64,000 bases of DNA from an uncultured Bacteroidales bacterium. Its GTDB lineage: Bacteria > Bacteroidota > Bacteroidia > Bacteroidales > UBA1715. Below, piece after piece: positions 17,599 through 26,568 of the stretch. Position 1 is the first letter of the stretch. Every line of letters starts with the position of its first letter. Under the pieces are notes generated by a model. It worked only from the letters and a program-made list of their open reading frames with translations, was not told where the DNA came from and ran no database searches. The translations under genes and the position numbers were made by a program. The stretch covers positions 1 through 64,000 of the forward strand of contig CALAUG010000047.1 of NCBI GenBank assembly GCA_937892155.1, read 5' to 3'.

Positions 17599-18390
17599 AT
17601 GTACAACTATATTGTAAATACCCATTCCCACGTATATGACGAGGCTTTCGATGCCGACCGTGATGAAGTTATGGCACGGGCAATGACTCTGGGAGTGAAA
17701 AAATTGATATTACCTGACATTGATTCTTCATCCAGAGAACGAATGTTTGCCATGGCTGAACAATATCCACAAAATTGTTTTCCGTTGCTTGGCGTACATC
17801 CAACGTCGGTGAACGAACACTACCAGACGGAACTTGCTGCCTTTTTTTCGGAGTTGGACAAACGGACCATTTATGGCATTGGCGAAATTGGTATTGATTT
17901 ATACTGGGATAAAACATTTTTGAATGAGCAAATAGAAGTGTTTGTCCGTCAGGTTGCTGTCGCGCAGGAGCGCAATTTGCCATTGGTGATACACGTACGC
18001 AAGGCGTTTAACGAAACCTACCGTGCCTTGAAAAATATGTCGCATCTGCAATACAAAGGTGTATTCCATTGCTTTTCTGGTTCAAAAGAAGAGGCTTTCA
18101 AGGTGATAGAAATGGGCTTTCATATAGGTATAGGTGGGGTGCTTACGTTTAAGACATCTCATCTCGATGAAATTGTTTCTGCCATACCACGTAGTGCCGT
18201 GGTGCTTGAAACTGACGATCCGTATTTAACTCCAACACCACATCGCGGCGAACGCAATGAACCTGGATATGTAATGCTGGTTGCTGAAAAATTAGCCTCA
18301 ATATGGAACTGTTCGGTTGAGGAAGTGATGGATTGTACCACTGCCAACGCACTGGAGCTCTTCAATAATATAAAGACTCTGGAACATTAA
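17599..18390 (+). CDS. tatD: TatD-family metal-dependent hydrolase
   Basis: The 263-residue protein has the complete metal-site pattern of TatD nucleases/hydrolases: NTHSHVYD (HxH), GEIGIDLYW (Glu), VIHVRK (His), FHCFSGS (His) and ETDDPYL (Asp). These enzymes fold as a TIM barrel and bind two divalent metal ions; known members have 3'-5' exonuclease or D-aminoacyl-tRNA-related activity. The length and motifs are normal. A glycosyltransferase gene follows on the same strand. Confidence 0.93.
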   Translation: MYNYIVNTHSHVYDEAFDADRDEVMARAMTLGVKKLILPDIDSSSRERMFAMAEQYPQNCFPLLGVHPTSVNEHYQTELAAFFSELDKRTIYGIGEIGIDLYWDKTFLNEQIEVFVRQVAVAQERNLPLVIHVRKAFNETYRALKNMSHLQYKGVFHCFSGSKEEAFKVIEMGFHIGIGGVLTFKTSHLDEIVSAIPRSAVVLETDDPYLTPTPHRGERNEPGYVMLVAEKLASIWNCSVEEVMDCTTANALELFNNIKTLEH

Positions 18391-18429
18391 TAAAAATTGG
18401 TTGTTTATAATTTGACATCTGATAGTTGC

Positions 18430-19665
18430 ATGCAGAATGGTTTTGATACATATTTCGCTCGTTATGAAGTGTTCCCACAGCGATTGGATGAACCTGTCAA
18501 TCCAAATCTTGGGATGATAGTCGCCATTCCATGTTACAACGAACCAGACATTATGAAAACAATTTGTTCGCTGTTGGAATGCGACGCTCCACAGTGTGCC
18601 GTAGAGATTATTGTTGTGGTGAATTATAGCGAAACAGCCGATGAAATGATTAAGCAGTTCAATAAGCAAACTTATGCGGGTTTGAAAAAATTTGCTGAGG
18701 AACAAAACACCCAGACGATAAAGATTTTACCGATATTAGCTTCCGATTTGCCCCAAAAACAGGCAGGCGTTGGCTTAGGTCGAAAAATTGCGATGGACGA
18801 GGCAATGCGTCGTTTCGCGGCAATAAATAATCCCGATGGCATAGTGATTTCGTGCGATGCTGATACATTGGTTGAAAAAAATTATTTCTGTGCCATAGAA
18901 CAATTTTATGCTGAACATCAGGCTGCTGCTGTTGCGAATCTCTATTTTGAACACGATATTTCTGGAAATTTCCCCGATGAACAATACAATGCTATTGCAC
19001 AATACGAACTTCATCTCCGTTACTATGTTGCCCAATTGAAACGTATATCGTTTCCTTATGCGTTTCAAACTGTGGGTTCTTGTTTTACGGTAAAGGCAAA
19101 ACGCTATTGCCTGCAAGGTGGAATGAATAAACGGCAGGCTGGCGAAGATTTCTATTTTTTACAGAAAGTAGCGCAAAGCGAACCAGTTTACGAAATACGT
19201 ACAACATGCGTACACCCATCTTCAAGAATTTCCGACAGAGTCCCATTTGGTACGGGACCAGTGCTTCATAAAATGTTAGATGATGGAAATACAATGTTTG
19301 TAACATTTGCTCCCGAGGGATTTGCTGTTCTTGGAGCTTTGTTCTCCAGAATTGACCAGTTTAGGATTGCCGACGAATTACAGTTGGAACAGTTATATGC
19401 AGGACTCGATTCCACTATGCAGGAATGCGTGAATGTTGATGAGTTCAAATCTAAAATAATCGAAATACAAAACAATACGTCAACGATAAATCAGTTTAGA
19501 AAACGGTTCTATGCCTGGTTTAACGGTTTTCTGGTATTTCGTTATTTGAATACGTCCAGTCAAAGTAAGTTCCCGAAAGTCCCTGTTGTAGAAGCTGTTT
19601 CGCATTTTCTTGGCGAAAAAGCAGATGTGTTCGAATTATTGAAGAAAATGAGAAAGGAATACTAG
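18430..19665 (+). CDS. Family 2 glycosyltransferase, function unknown
   Basis: The GT-A core starts at MIVAIPCYNEPDIMKTI and contains the metal-binding SCDADTLVEKNYF and the acceptor-side GGMNKRQAGEDFYFLQKV, where the conserved ED pair is seen. The C-terminal 130 residues are helical and hold no membrane segment, so the enzyme is probably cytoplasmic or peripheral. The donor and acceptor cannot be inferred. An upstream TTG at 18397, 6 bases after the tatD stop, would add 11 residues; the ATG at 18430 is preferred. It converges with the SAHH-like gene at a distance of 3 bases. Confidence 0.85.
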   Translation: MQNGFDTYFARYEVFPQRLDEPVNPNLGMIVAIPCYNEPDIMKTICSLLECDAPQCAVEIIVVVNYSETADEMIKQFNKQTYAGLKKFAEEQNTQTIKILPILASDLPQKQAGVGLGRKIAMDEAMRRFAAINNPDGIVISCDADTLVEKNYFCAIEQFYAEHQAAAVANLYFEHDISGNFPDEQYNAIAQYELHLRYYVAQLKRISFPYAFQTVGSCFTVKAKRYCLQGGMNKRQAGEDFYFLQKVAQSEPVYEIRTTCVHPSSRISDRVPFGTGPVLHKMLDDGNTMFVTFAPEGFAVLGALFSRIDQFRIADELQLEQLYAGLDSTMQECVNVDEFKSKIIEIQNNTSTINQFRKRFYAWFNGFLVFRYLNTSSQSKFPKVPVVEAVSHFLGEKADVFELLKKMRKEY

Positions 19666-19668
19666 AAT

Positions 19669-20763
19669 TTACATTAAAAATTTTTGTAACTCCTCTCCGA
19701 TACATCCATTTTGAATAGTTATATCTAATATTTGTTGTTCCAATTTTGCAGGAGGATTTTTCACTCCATTGAAATTGCATTTTTCTTGAATTAGTTTCTC
19801 TCCTAATGCTGCGTGTAATCCCAGTGACGCATCAATATATTTAAGATGTGTCGGTTCTTCTAAAAGGAAGTTGAAAGTGTTCTTATTGTTCAGAACGCGA
19901 TTTTGAGGAATATGTTCTCCATATTCGTCTTCAACGCCCATATTTGCTGCAATTGCACGGGATTCCATAATTGCGGATACAATGTCAGGCTTATTGAGAG
20001 CATCTTTTTTACCAGTAGCAGTAACTATAAAATCGGCATGATTAATTGCATTTGTTGTTTCGGTAATGTTTTGTGCATCAACAATTTGAATGCCTTGCTT
20101 GCTCATGTCTTCGGAAAAGTCTACCTGTAGGCCGTCGACCGTTTGTGGACGTTTTTGTGTTACAACTTTCACGGAACAGCCCTTTGTTAATCCTTGTAGC
20201 GCAATACCACTCCCAACTTTTCCACTCCCGAAAACAACCAATTTCTTACCTTCAAACGGTGAGAAACCCAGTTGCTTCAATGCTCTAAAATAGCCGTCGC
20301 CAGTGCCAAGTGATGTCTCAATACGTTTGATTATTCCGCTGTCGGCAACAAATACTGGTTTTGACGACTTTTCATATAGATATACTCCAGAGCGTGTTAG
20401 TTCCACAAAACCGTATGCGGGATGACAGGCTGAAAATTGTCCGGCACAATCCAAAATGAGATCGAAAAATTGTCCGTTTTGTTCTTGATTCAACACATCG
20501 GCTTGTGTTAATACTGAAAATCCCCATTGCTTTACTTTTTTTACAATTGTGATGTCGCAGGCAACTGTGTCGCAGCCAATGCTTAAGTCAGCTCCTCCGG
20601 CAATAAGTGCTGCGTATTCAAGAAGGGTGTTTCTGAAAACTGGCGTTGCAACTAAAATTCGTTTGCCAACAAATGGTTTTTTCGTTGCCCATTGTTTTGC
20701 CAAATATCCAAGAACGGGATATTCGTTTGTTTGATAAACACCATTTAAAACTTCTTCGAACAT
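19669..20763 (-). CDS. S-adenosylhomocysteine hydrolase-like NAD-binding protein with altered active site
   Basis: The 364-residue protein is shorter than true SAH hydrolases (about 430-470). A Rossmann motif VVFGSGKVGSGIALQGLTKG is followed by ADFIVTATGKKDALNK and ANMGVEDEYGE, like the SAHH cofactor domain. The segment DSGIIKRIETSLGTG aligns without gaps to the SAHH catalytic segment DSVTKSKFDNLYGTG, but the catalytic Lys becomes Ile, the Asp becomes Glu and the Asn becomes Thr. It is therefore probably not a normal SAH hydrolase. It ends the operon OmpH-like, UbiX, SAHH-like, which is divergent from metH, so a link to methionine/SAM metabolism is possible. Confidence 0.75.
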   Translation of the reverse strand: MFEEVLNGVYQTNEYPVLGYLAKQWATKKPFVGKRILVATPVFRNTLLEYAALIAGGADLSIGCDTVACDITIVKKVKQWGFSVLTQADVLNQEQNGQFFDLILDCAGQFSACHPAYGFVELTRSGVYLYEKSSKPVFVADSGIIKRIETSLGTGDGYFRALKQLGFSPFEGKKLVVFGSGKVGSGIALQGLTKGCSVKVVTQKRPQTVDGLQVDFSEDMSKQGIQIVDAQNITETTNAINHADFIVTATGKKDALNKPDIVSAIMESRAIAANMGVEDEYGEHIPQNRVLNNKNTFNFLLEEPTHLKYIDASLGLHAALGEKLIQEKCNFNGVKNPPAKLEQQILDITIQNGCIGEELQKFLM

Positions 20764-20765
20764 AG

Positions 20766-21320
20766 TTAGTTAGTTTTCCATCGGAAACAATCGTTTTTCA
20801 ATCCGATGAGGTCAATAATTCTGTCGATAACTGTTGCGCATACTTCGTCGATTGTCTGTGGATTGGAATAGAACGATGGACTTGCGGGGCAAATAATTCC
20901 ACCAGCAAGAGTAATCAGTTCCATATTTTTAATGTGGACAAGACTATACGGAGTTTCTCGTACGGCGAGAATAAGTTGCCGTCGTTCTTTCAGCATTACG
21001 TCGGCGGCGCGACAGATAAGATTTTCTGCGGTTCCATGTGCAATTCTTCCCATTGTCCCAACGCTGCACGGACATACAATCATTGTGTCGTATTTTGATG
21101 AACCTGAAGCTATTGGAGAGAAAAAATCATCGTCTTGAAATTCTTTAAAATCGTAGATATTAGGCTGTGATTGTAACTCGTGCTGCCAAACCTTTTTTGC
21201 TGTGTCGGAAAAAACCACACACACTTCGTCAATTTGATTACGAAAACTATGCAGTTTGTCAAATAATTGCTGAGCGTAAATAGCTCCCGATGCTCCCGTG
21301 ACGGCGATAATGATTTTCAT
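20766..21320 (-). CDS. ubiX: UbiX-family flavin prenyltransferase
   Basis: UbiX joins a dimethylallyl group to reduced FMN, making the prenylated flavin used by UbiD-type decarboxylases. The 184-residue protein has the FMN-binding VTGASGAIYAQQL at the N-terminus, SSKYDTMIVCPCSVGTMGRIAHG, the segment ICRAADVMLKERRQLILAVRETPYS, and GGIICPASPSFYS. Length and motifs are normal. It lies two bases upstream of the SAHH-like gene. No ubiD gene is in the window. Confidence 0.93.
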   Translation of the reverse strand: MKIIIAVTGASGAIYAQQLFDKLHSFRNQIDEVCVVFSDTAKKVWQHELQSQPNIYDFKEFQDDDFFSPIASGSSKYDTMIVCPCSVGTMGRIAHGTAENLICRAADVMLKERRQLILAVRETPYSLVHIKNMELITLAGGIICPASPSFYSNPQTIDEVCATVIDRIIDLIGLKNDCFRWKTN

Positions 21321-21335
21321 TCTGGGAGCAGTTGA

Positions 21336-21986
21336 TTATTTCTTTTTAGCTTGTGCAGCTGCGTTGTAGCGCGCGTTCATCACTTTAAGAATATCATTCG
21401 TGATGTTCAATTCCTCTTCGGCATATAAAACGCTGCTTTGGTAAGCGTTGTTCAAAATGATTTTGTATTTGCCATCGGCATTATAGAATTTAATGCAGGC
21501 ATTCACACTGTCAATTAACTGATTGAGCAATTTTTGTTCTTTAACGGCTAAATCTTGTTGTTTTTGTTGCTGTTCTGCATATAATTGCTGCTGTCTGTTC
21601 GTCAATTCTGCTTCTTTTGCTTGAGCATCGGCAGATGTAATGATGTGCTTTTCAATTTGATACTGAAATTCTTCTACCTCTTTCTGGAATTGCTCGGCTT
21701 TCTTTTGCAATTTCGATTCCTCGCTGCTTACCATACTTTGGTATTGTTTTTCCAATTTTTGGTAATACAGATAATTGTGCATTACGGAATCAACAATTAC
21801 GTATGCAATTGGAAATGATGCTTCTACCATTTCTTCTCCTTCAAAAATTGCATCAAGTGATGAATCAATTTCTGTTACGGGTTCTTCTTTTGGCGTTTCG
21901 CACGAAGGTTTTTTTACGTACAAAGCGAACAATACGATTATTGCTATTGCAAAAATGATGTTGATGATTAGATTACTGTTTCTCAT
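21336..21986 (-). CDS. OmpH/Skp-like membrane-anchored chaperone
   Basis: The 216-residue protein (from the ATG at 21986) begins with one membrane helix (LIINIIFAIAIIVLFALYV), followed by an acidic linker, the strand PIAYVIVDSVM, a long charged coiled coil (about 80-155, Gln/Glu/Lys-rich) and the returning strand KYKIILNNAYQSSVLYA. This is the OmpH/Skp layout: a small beta body with two helical tentacles that hold unfolded outer-membrane proteins in the periplasm. The membrane anchor replaces the usual signal peptide. The later ATG is chosen because a near-consensus promoter lies at 22007-22014. Confidence 0.83.
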   Translation of the reverse strand: MRNSNLIINIIFAIAIIVLFALYVKKPSCETPKEEPVTEIDSSLDAIFEGEEMVEASFPIAYVIVDSVMHNYLYYQKLEKQYQSMVSSEESKLQKKAEQFQKEVEEFQYQIEKHIITSADAQAKEAELTNRQQQLYAEQQQKQQDLAVKEQKLLNQLIDSVNACIKFYNADGKYKIILNNAYQSSVLYAEEELNITNDILKVMNARYNAAAQAKKK

Positions 21987-22006
21987 AATTCTTATTTTTT
22001 GATTCA

Positions 22007-22014
22007 CGAAAGTA
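22007..22014 (-). promoter_or_regulatory. Possible -7 element of the OmpH-like/ubiX/SAHH-like operon
   Basis: Minus-strand TACTTTCG, one mismatch from TAnnTTTG, 20 bases before the ATG at 21986. Confidence 0.4.
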
Positions 22015-22119
22015 CAGATTTATTTTTGATTGACGGCAAAAGATAGTTGTAAAACTTTTGAAACGAGGCCATAATGTTTTATATTTTCATGATGTCTTTT
22101 GTTTTTGCGAATCTAAAAA

Positions 22120-22147
22120 TTGATTTTCCCTTTATTTCGTACTTTTG
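22120..22147 (+). promoter_or_regulatory. Promoter of metH
   Basis: TACTTTTG (22140-22147) with TTG (22120-22122) at 17 bases spacing. It lies downstream of the earlier in-frame ATG at 22074 and so sets the start at 22167. No cobalamin riboswitch is seen between this promoter and the gene. Confidence 0.6.
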
Positions 22148-22166
22148 TAAAAACAATTTGGCAAAT

Positions 22167-25100
22167 ATGACAAAAAAGGACTTTCTTGAAATTCTATCCA
22201 AACGAATTCTTGTGCTTGATGGTGCTACTGGCACTATGATTCAGCGATACAACCTTACTGAAGAAGATTACCGTGGAACACGCTTTGCCGCTTCGCCTAT
22301 TCTTCTTAAAGGTAATAACGATATGTTGAGTTTGACGAAACCTGAAGTGATTCGTGAGATTCACCAAAAATATCTTGAAGCAGGAGCCGATATTATTGAA
22401 ACTAACACGTTCAACGCCAATAGAATATCGCAGTCCGACTATAATTTGCAGGAACTTGTGACCGAAATAAATACAGCGTCGGTGTCAATTGCCCGCCAGA
22501 TTGCTGACGAATTTACCCAAAAGAATCCTGCTAAACCACGTTTTGTGTGTGCGTCAATTGGGCCTACAAACAAAACTGCATCAATGTCGCCTGATGTGAA
22601 TAATCCTGCTTTCCGTGCCGTTACTTTTGACGATTTGGTGGAAACCTACAAAGAACAAGTAACGGCAATGATTAAAGCAGGTGCCGATATTCTTTTGGTT
22701 GAGACTTGTTTCGATACGCTGAATGTAAAGTCGTGTTTGTTTGCCATAGACCAAGTTCAAACTGAGTTGGGAACAGATCTTCCTGTTATGGTTTCGTTCA
22801 CGATTGCCGATGCAAGCGGACGAATTTTATCGGGACAGACTCTTGAAGCTTGCATACGTTCAATTTCCCACGCAAATATTGTGAGTATCGGTTTGAATTG
22901 CTCGCTTGGAGCTAAGGAAATGACTCGTTTTGTGAAAGAACTTTCCGAAAAATGTCCGTTTTGCGTGACTGCCCATCCTAATGCAGGTTTGCCAAACCAA
23001 TTCGGAAAATACGAGCAAACTCCGGAAATCATGCAGGGATATATCCGTACGTATTTGGAAAATTCGTATGTGAATATTATTGGTGGTTGTTGCGGTACAA
23101 ACAACGAACATATTCGTAAGATTGCGGAAATAGCTGGTAATTATTCGCCACGTCCATTGCCTCAAAAAAGTAACACAATGTATTTGAGTGGACTTGAACC
23201 ACTTACAGTTGAAAAAGATAAGAATTTCATTAATATCGGAGAACGTACTAATGTTGCTGGCTCGGCGAAATTTGCTCGTCTTATCCGTGAAAAGAATTAC
23301 GATGAAGCTTTGTCTATTGCACGTGCTCAAGTGGAAAATGGCGCTCAAATCATCGATGTGAATCTTGACGACGCTATGTTGGACTCAAAAGCAGAAATGA
23401 TTCATTTTTTGAATTTACTTGCCTCAGAGCCTGAAATTTCACGCGTACCAATAATGATTGACTCGTCAAAATGGGAAGTCCTCGAGGCTGGCTTGAAATG
23501 CATTCAGGGTAAATGTTTGGTTAATTCCTTAAGCTTGAAGGAAGGCGAGGACTTGTTTTTGAAAAAAGCTCGTCTGGTGAAAAAATATGGCGCAGCAGTT
23601 GTCGTTATGGCTTTTGACGAACAAGGTCAAGCTGACACATACGCACGAAAAATTGCTGTGTGCGAACGTGCATACAATTTGTTGCTTTCTATCGACTTTC
23701 CTCCACAAGACATTGTTTTCGACACCAACGTGCTGACAATCGCTACTGGTATTGCCGAACACGATAATTATGCGAAAGATTTTATTGAATCGGTTCGTTG
23801 GATAAAACAACATCTTCCATACGCAAAGACAAGTGGCGGAATTAGTAACGTATCGTTCTCATTTAGAGGGAATAACGCCGTCCGTGAAGCAATGCATTCC
23901 ATCTTCCTCTATCACGCTATCAAAGCAGGTTTGGATATGGGAATTGTGAATCCTGGAATGTTGCAGGTTTATGATGAAATTCCAACGGAACTGAGACAAA
24001 AAATTGAAGCAGTTGTTCTTAATACTTCTTCAACAGCGGCAGAAGAACTTGTTGAATATGCAAGTACAATCAAACAGGCCGAAACAACAACGGTCAAACA
24101 CGATGATTGGCGAAATGCCACAGTCGAACGTCGTTTGGCGTATGCGCTGATGAAGGGATTGCCAGATTTTTTGGAAGAAGATTTACAAGATGCCCGTGCT
24201 GCGTATCCTTCATCTTTGTCAATTATTGAAGGCCCGTTGATGGGCGGAATGGGAGAGGTTGGAACGTTGTTCGGACAAGGAAAAATGTTCTTGCCGCAGG
24301 TTGTAAAAACAGCCCGTACAATGAAGAAAGCGGTTTCAATTCTCGAGCCATACATAGAACAAGAAAAACAGCAGTCACAGTCAACTGCGGCAGGAAAGGT
24401 GTTACTTGCTACGGTAAAAGGTGACGTACACGATATTGGGAAAAATATAGTAGGTGTTGTACTTGCCTGCAACAATTTCGAAATAATTGATTTGGGCGTT
24501 ATGTGTCCAACGGAACAAATAGTTGACGAAGCAATCAAAAACGATGTGGATTTCATAGGTTTAAGTGGTTTAATTACACCATCACTTGAAGAGATGGCAA
24601 ACGTAATTAAAGAATTGGAACATCGTCATTCTCATATTCCGGTAATGATTGGTGGTGCAACGACATCGAAAGTACATACGGCAATAAAACTCGCTCCTTT
24701 GTATTCTGCTCCAGTAATTTACGTGAGTGATGCTTCGAAAAATGCTGGTATTTGTTCTGCGTTGCTTTCATCGAAAAAGCAAGAATTTATAGATAAATTA
24801 AATACTGAATATGAATTAATTAGAAAGCTTTACTTAAACCGTAATGTTAATGACGCAATTACTCTTGAGGAAGCTCAGCAGAATAAATTTAAATTTGATG
24901 TTTCTGCAGCACATATTATAAAACCTCAATTTATTGGAAATAAATGGATAAATAATATTCACTTAAAGAAACTAATTAAGTATATTGATTGGTCTTTCTT
25001 TTTCTCTGCTTGGGGCTTGAAAGGTGCATCGTATCCAGCAATTTTAGAAGATAAGGAGAAAGGTGAAGAAGCACGTAAATTGTTTGCCGATGCACAGGCT

Positions 25101-25736
25101 ATGTTGAACAAATTCGAAAGAGAAAAATTATTGACTCCAAAAGCTGTTGGTGGATTTTATCCTGCAAATTCAGTTGGCGATGATATAGAAGTGTATAGTG
25201 ACGAGACAAAACAATCAGTTCTTGCCACGTTCCACAATTCTCGTCAGCGGACGTTGCAGCCGAATGGTAATCCAAATCTTTGCTTATCTGATTTTATTGC
25301 GCCAAAAGGCTTTAACACAATTGATTATATTGGAATGTTTGCCGTAACTGCCGGCTTGGAAGTTGATGCGTTGGTTCAGTCATATCAGAAATTAGGTGAC
25401 GATTATTCTGCGCTTATGGTACGTACATTAGCAGATCGTCTTGCCGAAGCATTTGCCGAAAAACTTCACTTTGAAGTTCGTAAGCGTTATTGGGCATATT
25501 CACCAGATGAGGAAGAAAACATCGAAAAGATTTTGAAAACATCGTATCGTGGTCGCCGTATGGCAATTGGTTATGCCGCTTGTCCCGAACATAGCCAAAA
25601 AGAAACGATTTTCAAAATACTGGATGCGACTAAACAAATAGGCGTAACACTCACAGAATCATATATGATGAATCCAGTTTCGTCGGTATGCGGATTGTAT
25701 TTCGCACATCCTGAGATTCAGTATTTTGGAGTGTAG
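22167..25736 (+). CDS. metH: Cobalamin-dependent methionine synthase MetH
   Basis: The enzyme methylates homocysteine to methionine with methyl-tetrahydrofolate and cobalamin. From the ATG at 22167 it has 1189 residues and all four modules. They are the homocysteine domain (DGATGTMIQ, and Zn ligands in GLNCSLG and GGCCGTN), the pterin domain (NIGERTNVAGS), the cobalamin domain with GDVHDIGKN (H755 as lower axial ligand), and the SAM-dependent reactivation domain with RGRRMAIGYAACPEH. The ATG at 22074 is rejected because the promoter lies after it. It is divergent from the operon with the SAHH-like gene. Confidence 0.97.
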   Translation: MTKKDFLEILSKRILVLDGATGTMIQRYNLTEEDYRGTRFAASPILLKGNNDMLSLTKPEVIREIHQKYLEAGADIIETNTFNANRISQSDYNLQELVTEINTASVSIARQIADEFTQKNPAKPRFVCASIGPTNKTASMSPDVNNPAFRAVTFDDLVETYKEQVTAMIKAGADILLVETCFDTLNVKSCLFAIDQVQTELGTDLPVMVSFTIADASGRILSGQTLEACIRSISHANIVSIGLNCSLGAKEMTRFVKELSEKCPFCVTAHPNAGLPNQFGKYEQTPEIMQGYIRTYLENSYVNIIGGCCGTNNEHIRKIAEIAGNYSPRPLPQKSNTMYLSGLEPLTVEKDKNFINIGERTNVAGSAKFARLIREKNYDEALSIARAQVENGAQIIDVNLDDAMLDSKAEMIHFLNLLASEPEISRVPIMIDSSKWEVLEAGLKCIQGKCLVNSLSLKEGEDLFLKKARLVKKYGAAVVVMAFDEQGQADTYARKIAVCERAYNLLLSIDFPPQDIVFDTNVLTIATGIAEHDNYAKDFIESVRWIKQHLPYAKTSGGISNVSFSFRGNNAVREAMHSIFLYHAIKAGLDMGIVNPGMLQVYDEIPTELRQKIEAVVLNTSSTAAEELVEYASTIKQAETTTVKHDDWRNATVERRLAYALMKGLPDFLEEDLQDARAAYPSSLSIIEGPLMGGMGEVGTLFGQGKMFLPQVVKTARTMKKAVSILEPYIEQEKQQSQSTAAGKVLLATVKGDVHDIGKNIVGVVLACNNFEIIDLGVMCPTEQIVDEAIKNDVDFIGLSGLITPSLEEMANVIKELEHRHSHIPVMIGGATTSKVHTAIKLAPLYSAPVIYVSDASKNAGICSALLSSKKQEFIDKLNTEYELIRKLYLNRNVNDAITLEEAQQNKFKFDVSAAHIIKPQFIGNKWINNIHLKKLIKYIDWSFFFSAWGLKGASYPAILEDKEKGEEARKLFADAQAMLNKFEREKLLTPKAVGGFYPANSVGDDIEVYSDETKQSVLATFHNSRQRTLQPNGNPNLCLSDFIAPKGFNTIDYIGMFAVTAGLEVDALVQSYQKLGDDYSALMVRTLADRLAEAFAEKLHFEVRKRYWAYSPDEEENIEKILKTSYRGRRMAIGYAACPEHSQKETIFKILDATKQIGVTLTESYMMNPVSSVCGLYFAHPEIQYFGV

Positions 25737-25831
25737 TAAATAATTTATAGGTGCCTACTGAGTAATTGTGAAAAGTATACGATGGCGCAATAGATATTTT
25801 TTACTATTTTTATGCGTCCAAACAAAACGTA

Positions 25832-26566
25832 ATGAAGGTATTTTATCATATAGGACGCTATATTCTGTTAATGAAAAAGGCCATTGGTCGACCAGATCAG
25901 GCAAGAATGTTTTGGCGGAATGTAGCTAAGGAGATTGTAAATATTGGTTATAATTCAATTGCCATAGTGTCTATCATCTCTTTTTTTATGGGGGGCGTAA
26001 TGACATTGCAGCTTGCCATAAATATGGAAAATCCTATTTTGCCGCAATATTTGGTTGGTTTGGGTACCCGTGATGCAATTATTTTGGAATTTTCTTCTTC
26101 GGTCATTGCATTGATTCTTGCTGGAAAAGTTGGTTCAAGCATTGCTTCTGAAATAGGGACAATGAGAATCACCCAACAAATTGATGCACTTGATATTATG
26201 GGTATTAATTCTGCGAATTATTTGATATTGCCAAAAGTTACAGCTGGTGCTATCACGTTTCCACTTCTATGCTGTATAAGCGTTATTCTCGGTATTGGAG
26301 GTGGTTGGATAGTTGGGGACGTTTCGGGCATGGTTCCGACAAATCAGTTTGTCATTGGCTTACAGTATTTGTATCAGCCGTTCTACATTGTGTATACAAA
26401 CATTAAAATGTTTCTTTTCGGCATTTTAATTACTTCCATATCGTGTTATTATGGGTATTTCGCGAATGGTGGCTCGTTGGAAGTTGGACAGGCAAGTACT
26501 CAGGCAGTTGTCAAAAGTAGTGTCGTAGTGTTGCTCTTTAACCTTTTACTTACCACATTGTTGTAG
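25832..26566 (+). CDS. mlaE: MlaE-family ABC transporter permease
   Basis: The 244-residue membrane protein is the permease of a phospholipid (Mla-type) ABC importer/exporter. It shows the family motifs RDAIILEFSSSVIALILAGKVGSSIASEIGTMRITQQIDAL and MGINSANYLILPKV. About five or six membrane segments are visible. The ATPase gene follows after 2 bases. A substrate-binding MCE protein would be expected but is not in the window; the next gene is a secreted protease. Confidence 0.94.
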   Translation: MKVFYHIGRYILLMKKAIGRPDQARMFWRNVAKEIVNIGYNSIAIVSIISFFMGGVMTLQLAINMENPILPQYLVGLGTRDAIILEFSSSVIALILAGKVGSSIASEIGTMRITQQIDALDIMGINSANYLILPKVTAGAITFPLLCCISVILGIGGGWIVGDVSGMVPTNQFVIGLQYLYQPFYIVYTNIKMFLFGILITSISCYYGYFANGGSLEVGQASTQAVVKSSVVVLLFNLLLTTLL

Positions 26567-26568
26567 TT

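Noticed and set aside
22015..22139. Cobalamin riboswitch upstream of metH
   Set aside because: The interval is short and lacks the conserved B12-box pattern.
22074..22166. N-terminal extension of MetH from the ATG at 22074
   Set aside because: A well-formed promoter lies at 22120-22147, after this ATG, and the added residues do not look like any MetH domain.
23969..24556. 195-codon open frame on the - strand inside metH
   Set aside because: Ser/Thr-rich antisense shadow of the MetH linker and cobalamin domain without any motif.
25737..25831. Possible regulatory RNA between metH and mlaE
   Set aside because: Only 95 bases, no stable hairpin and no riboswitch core found.
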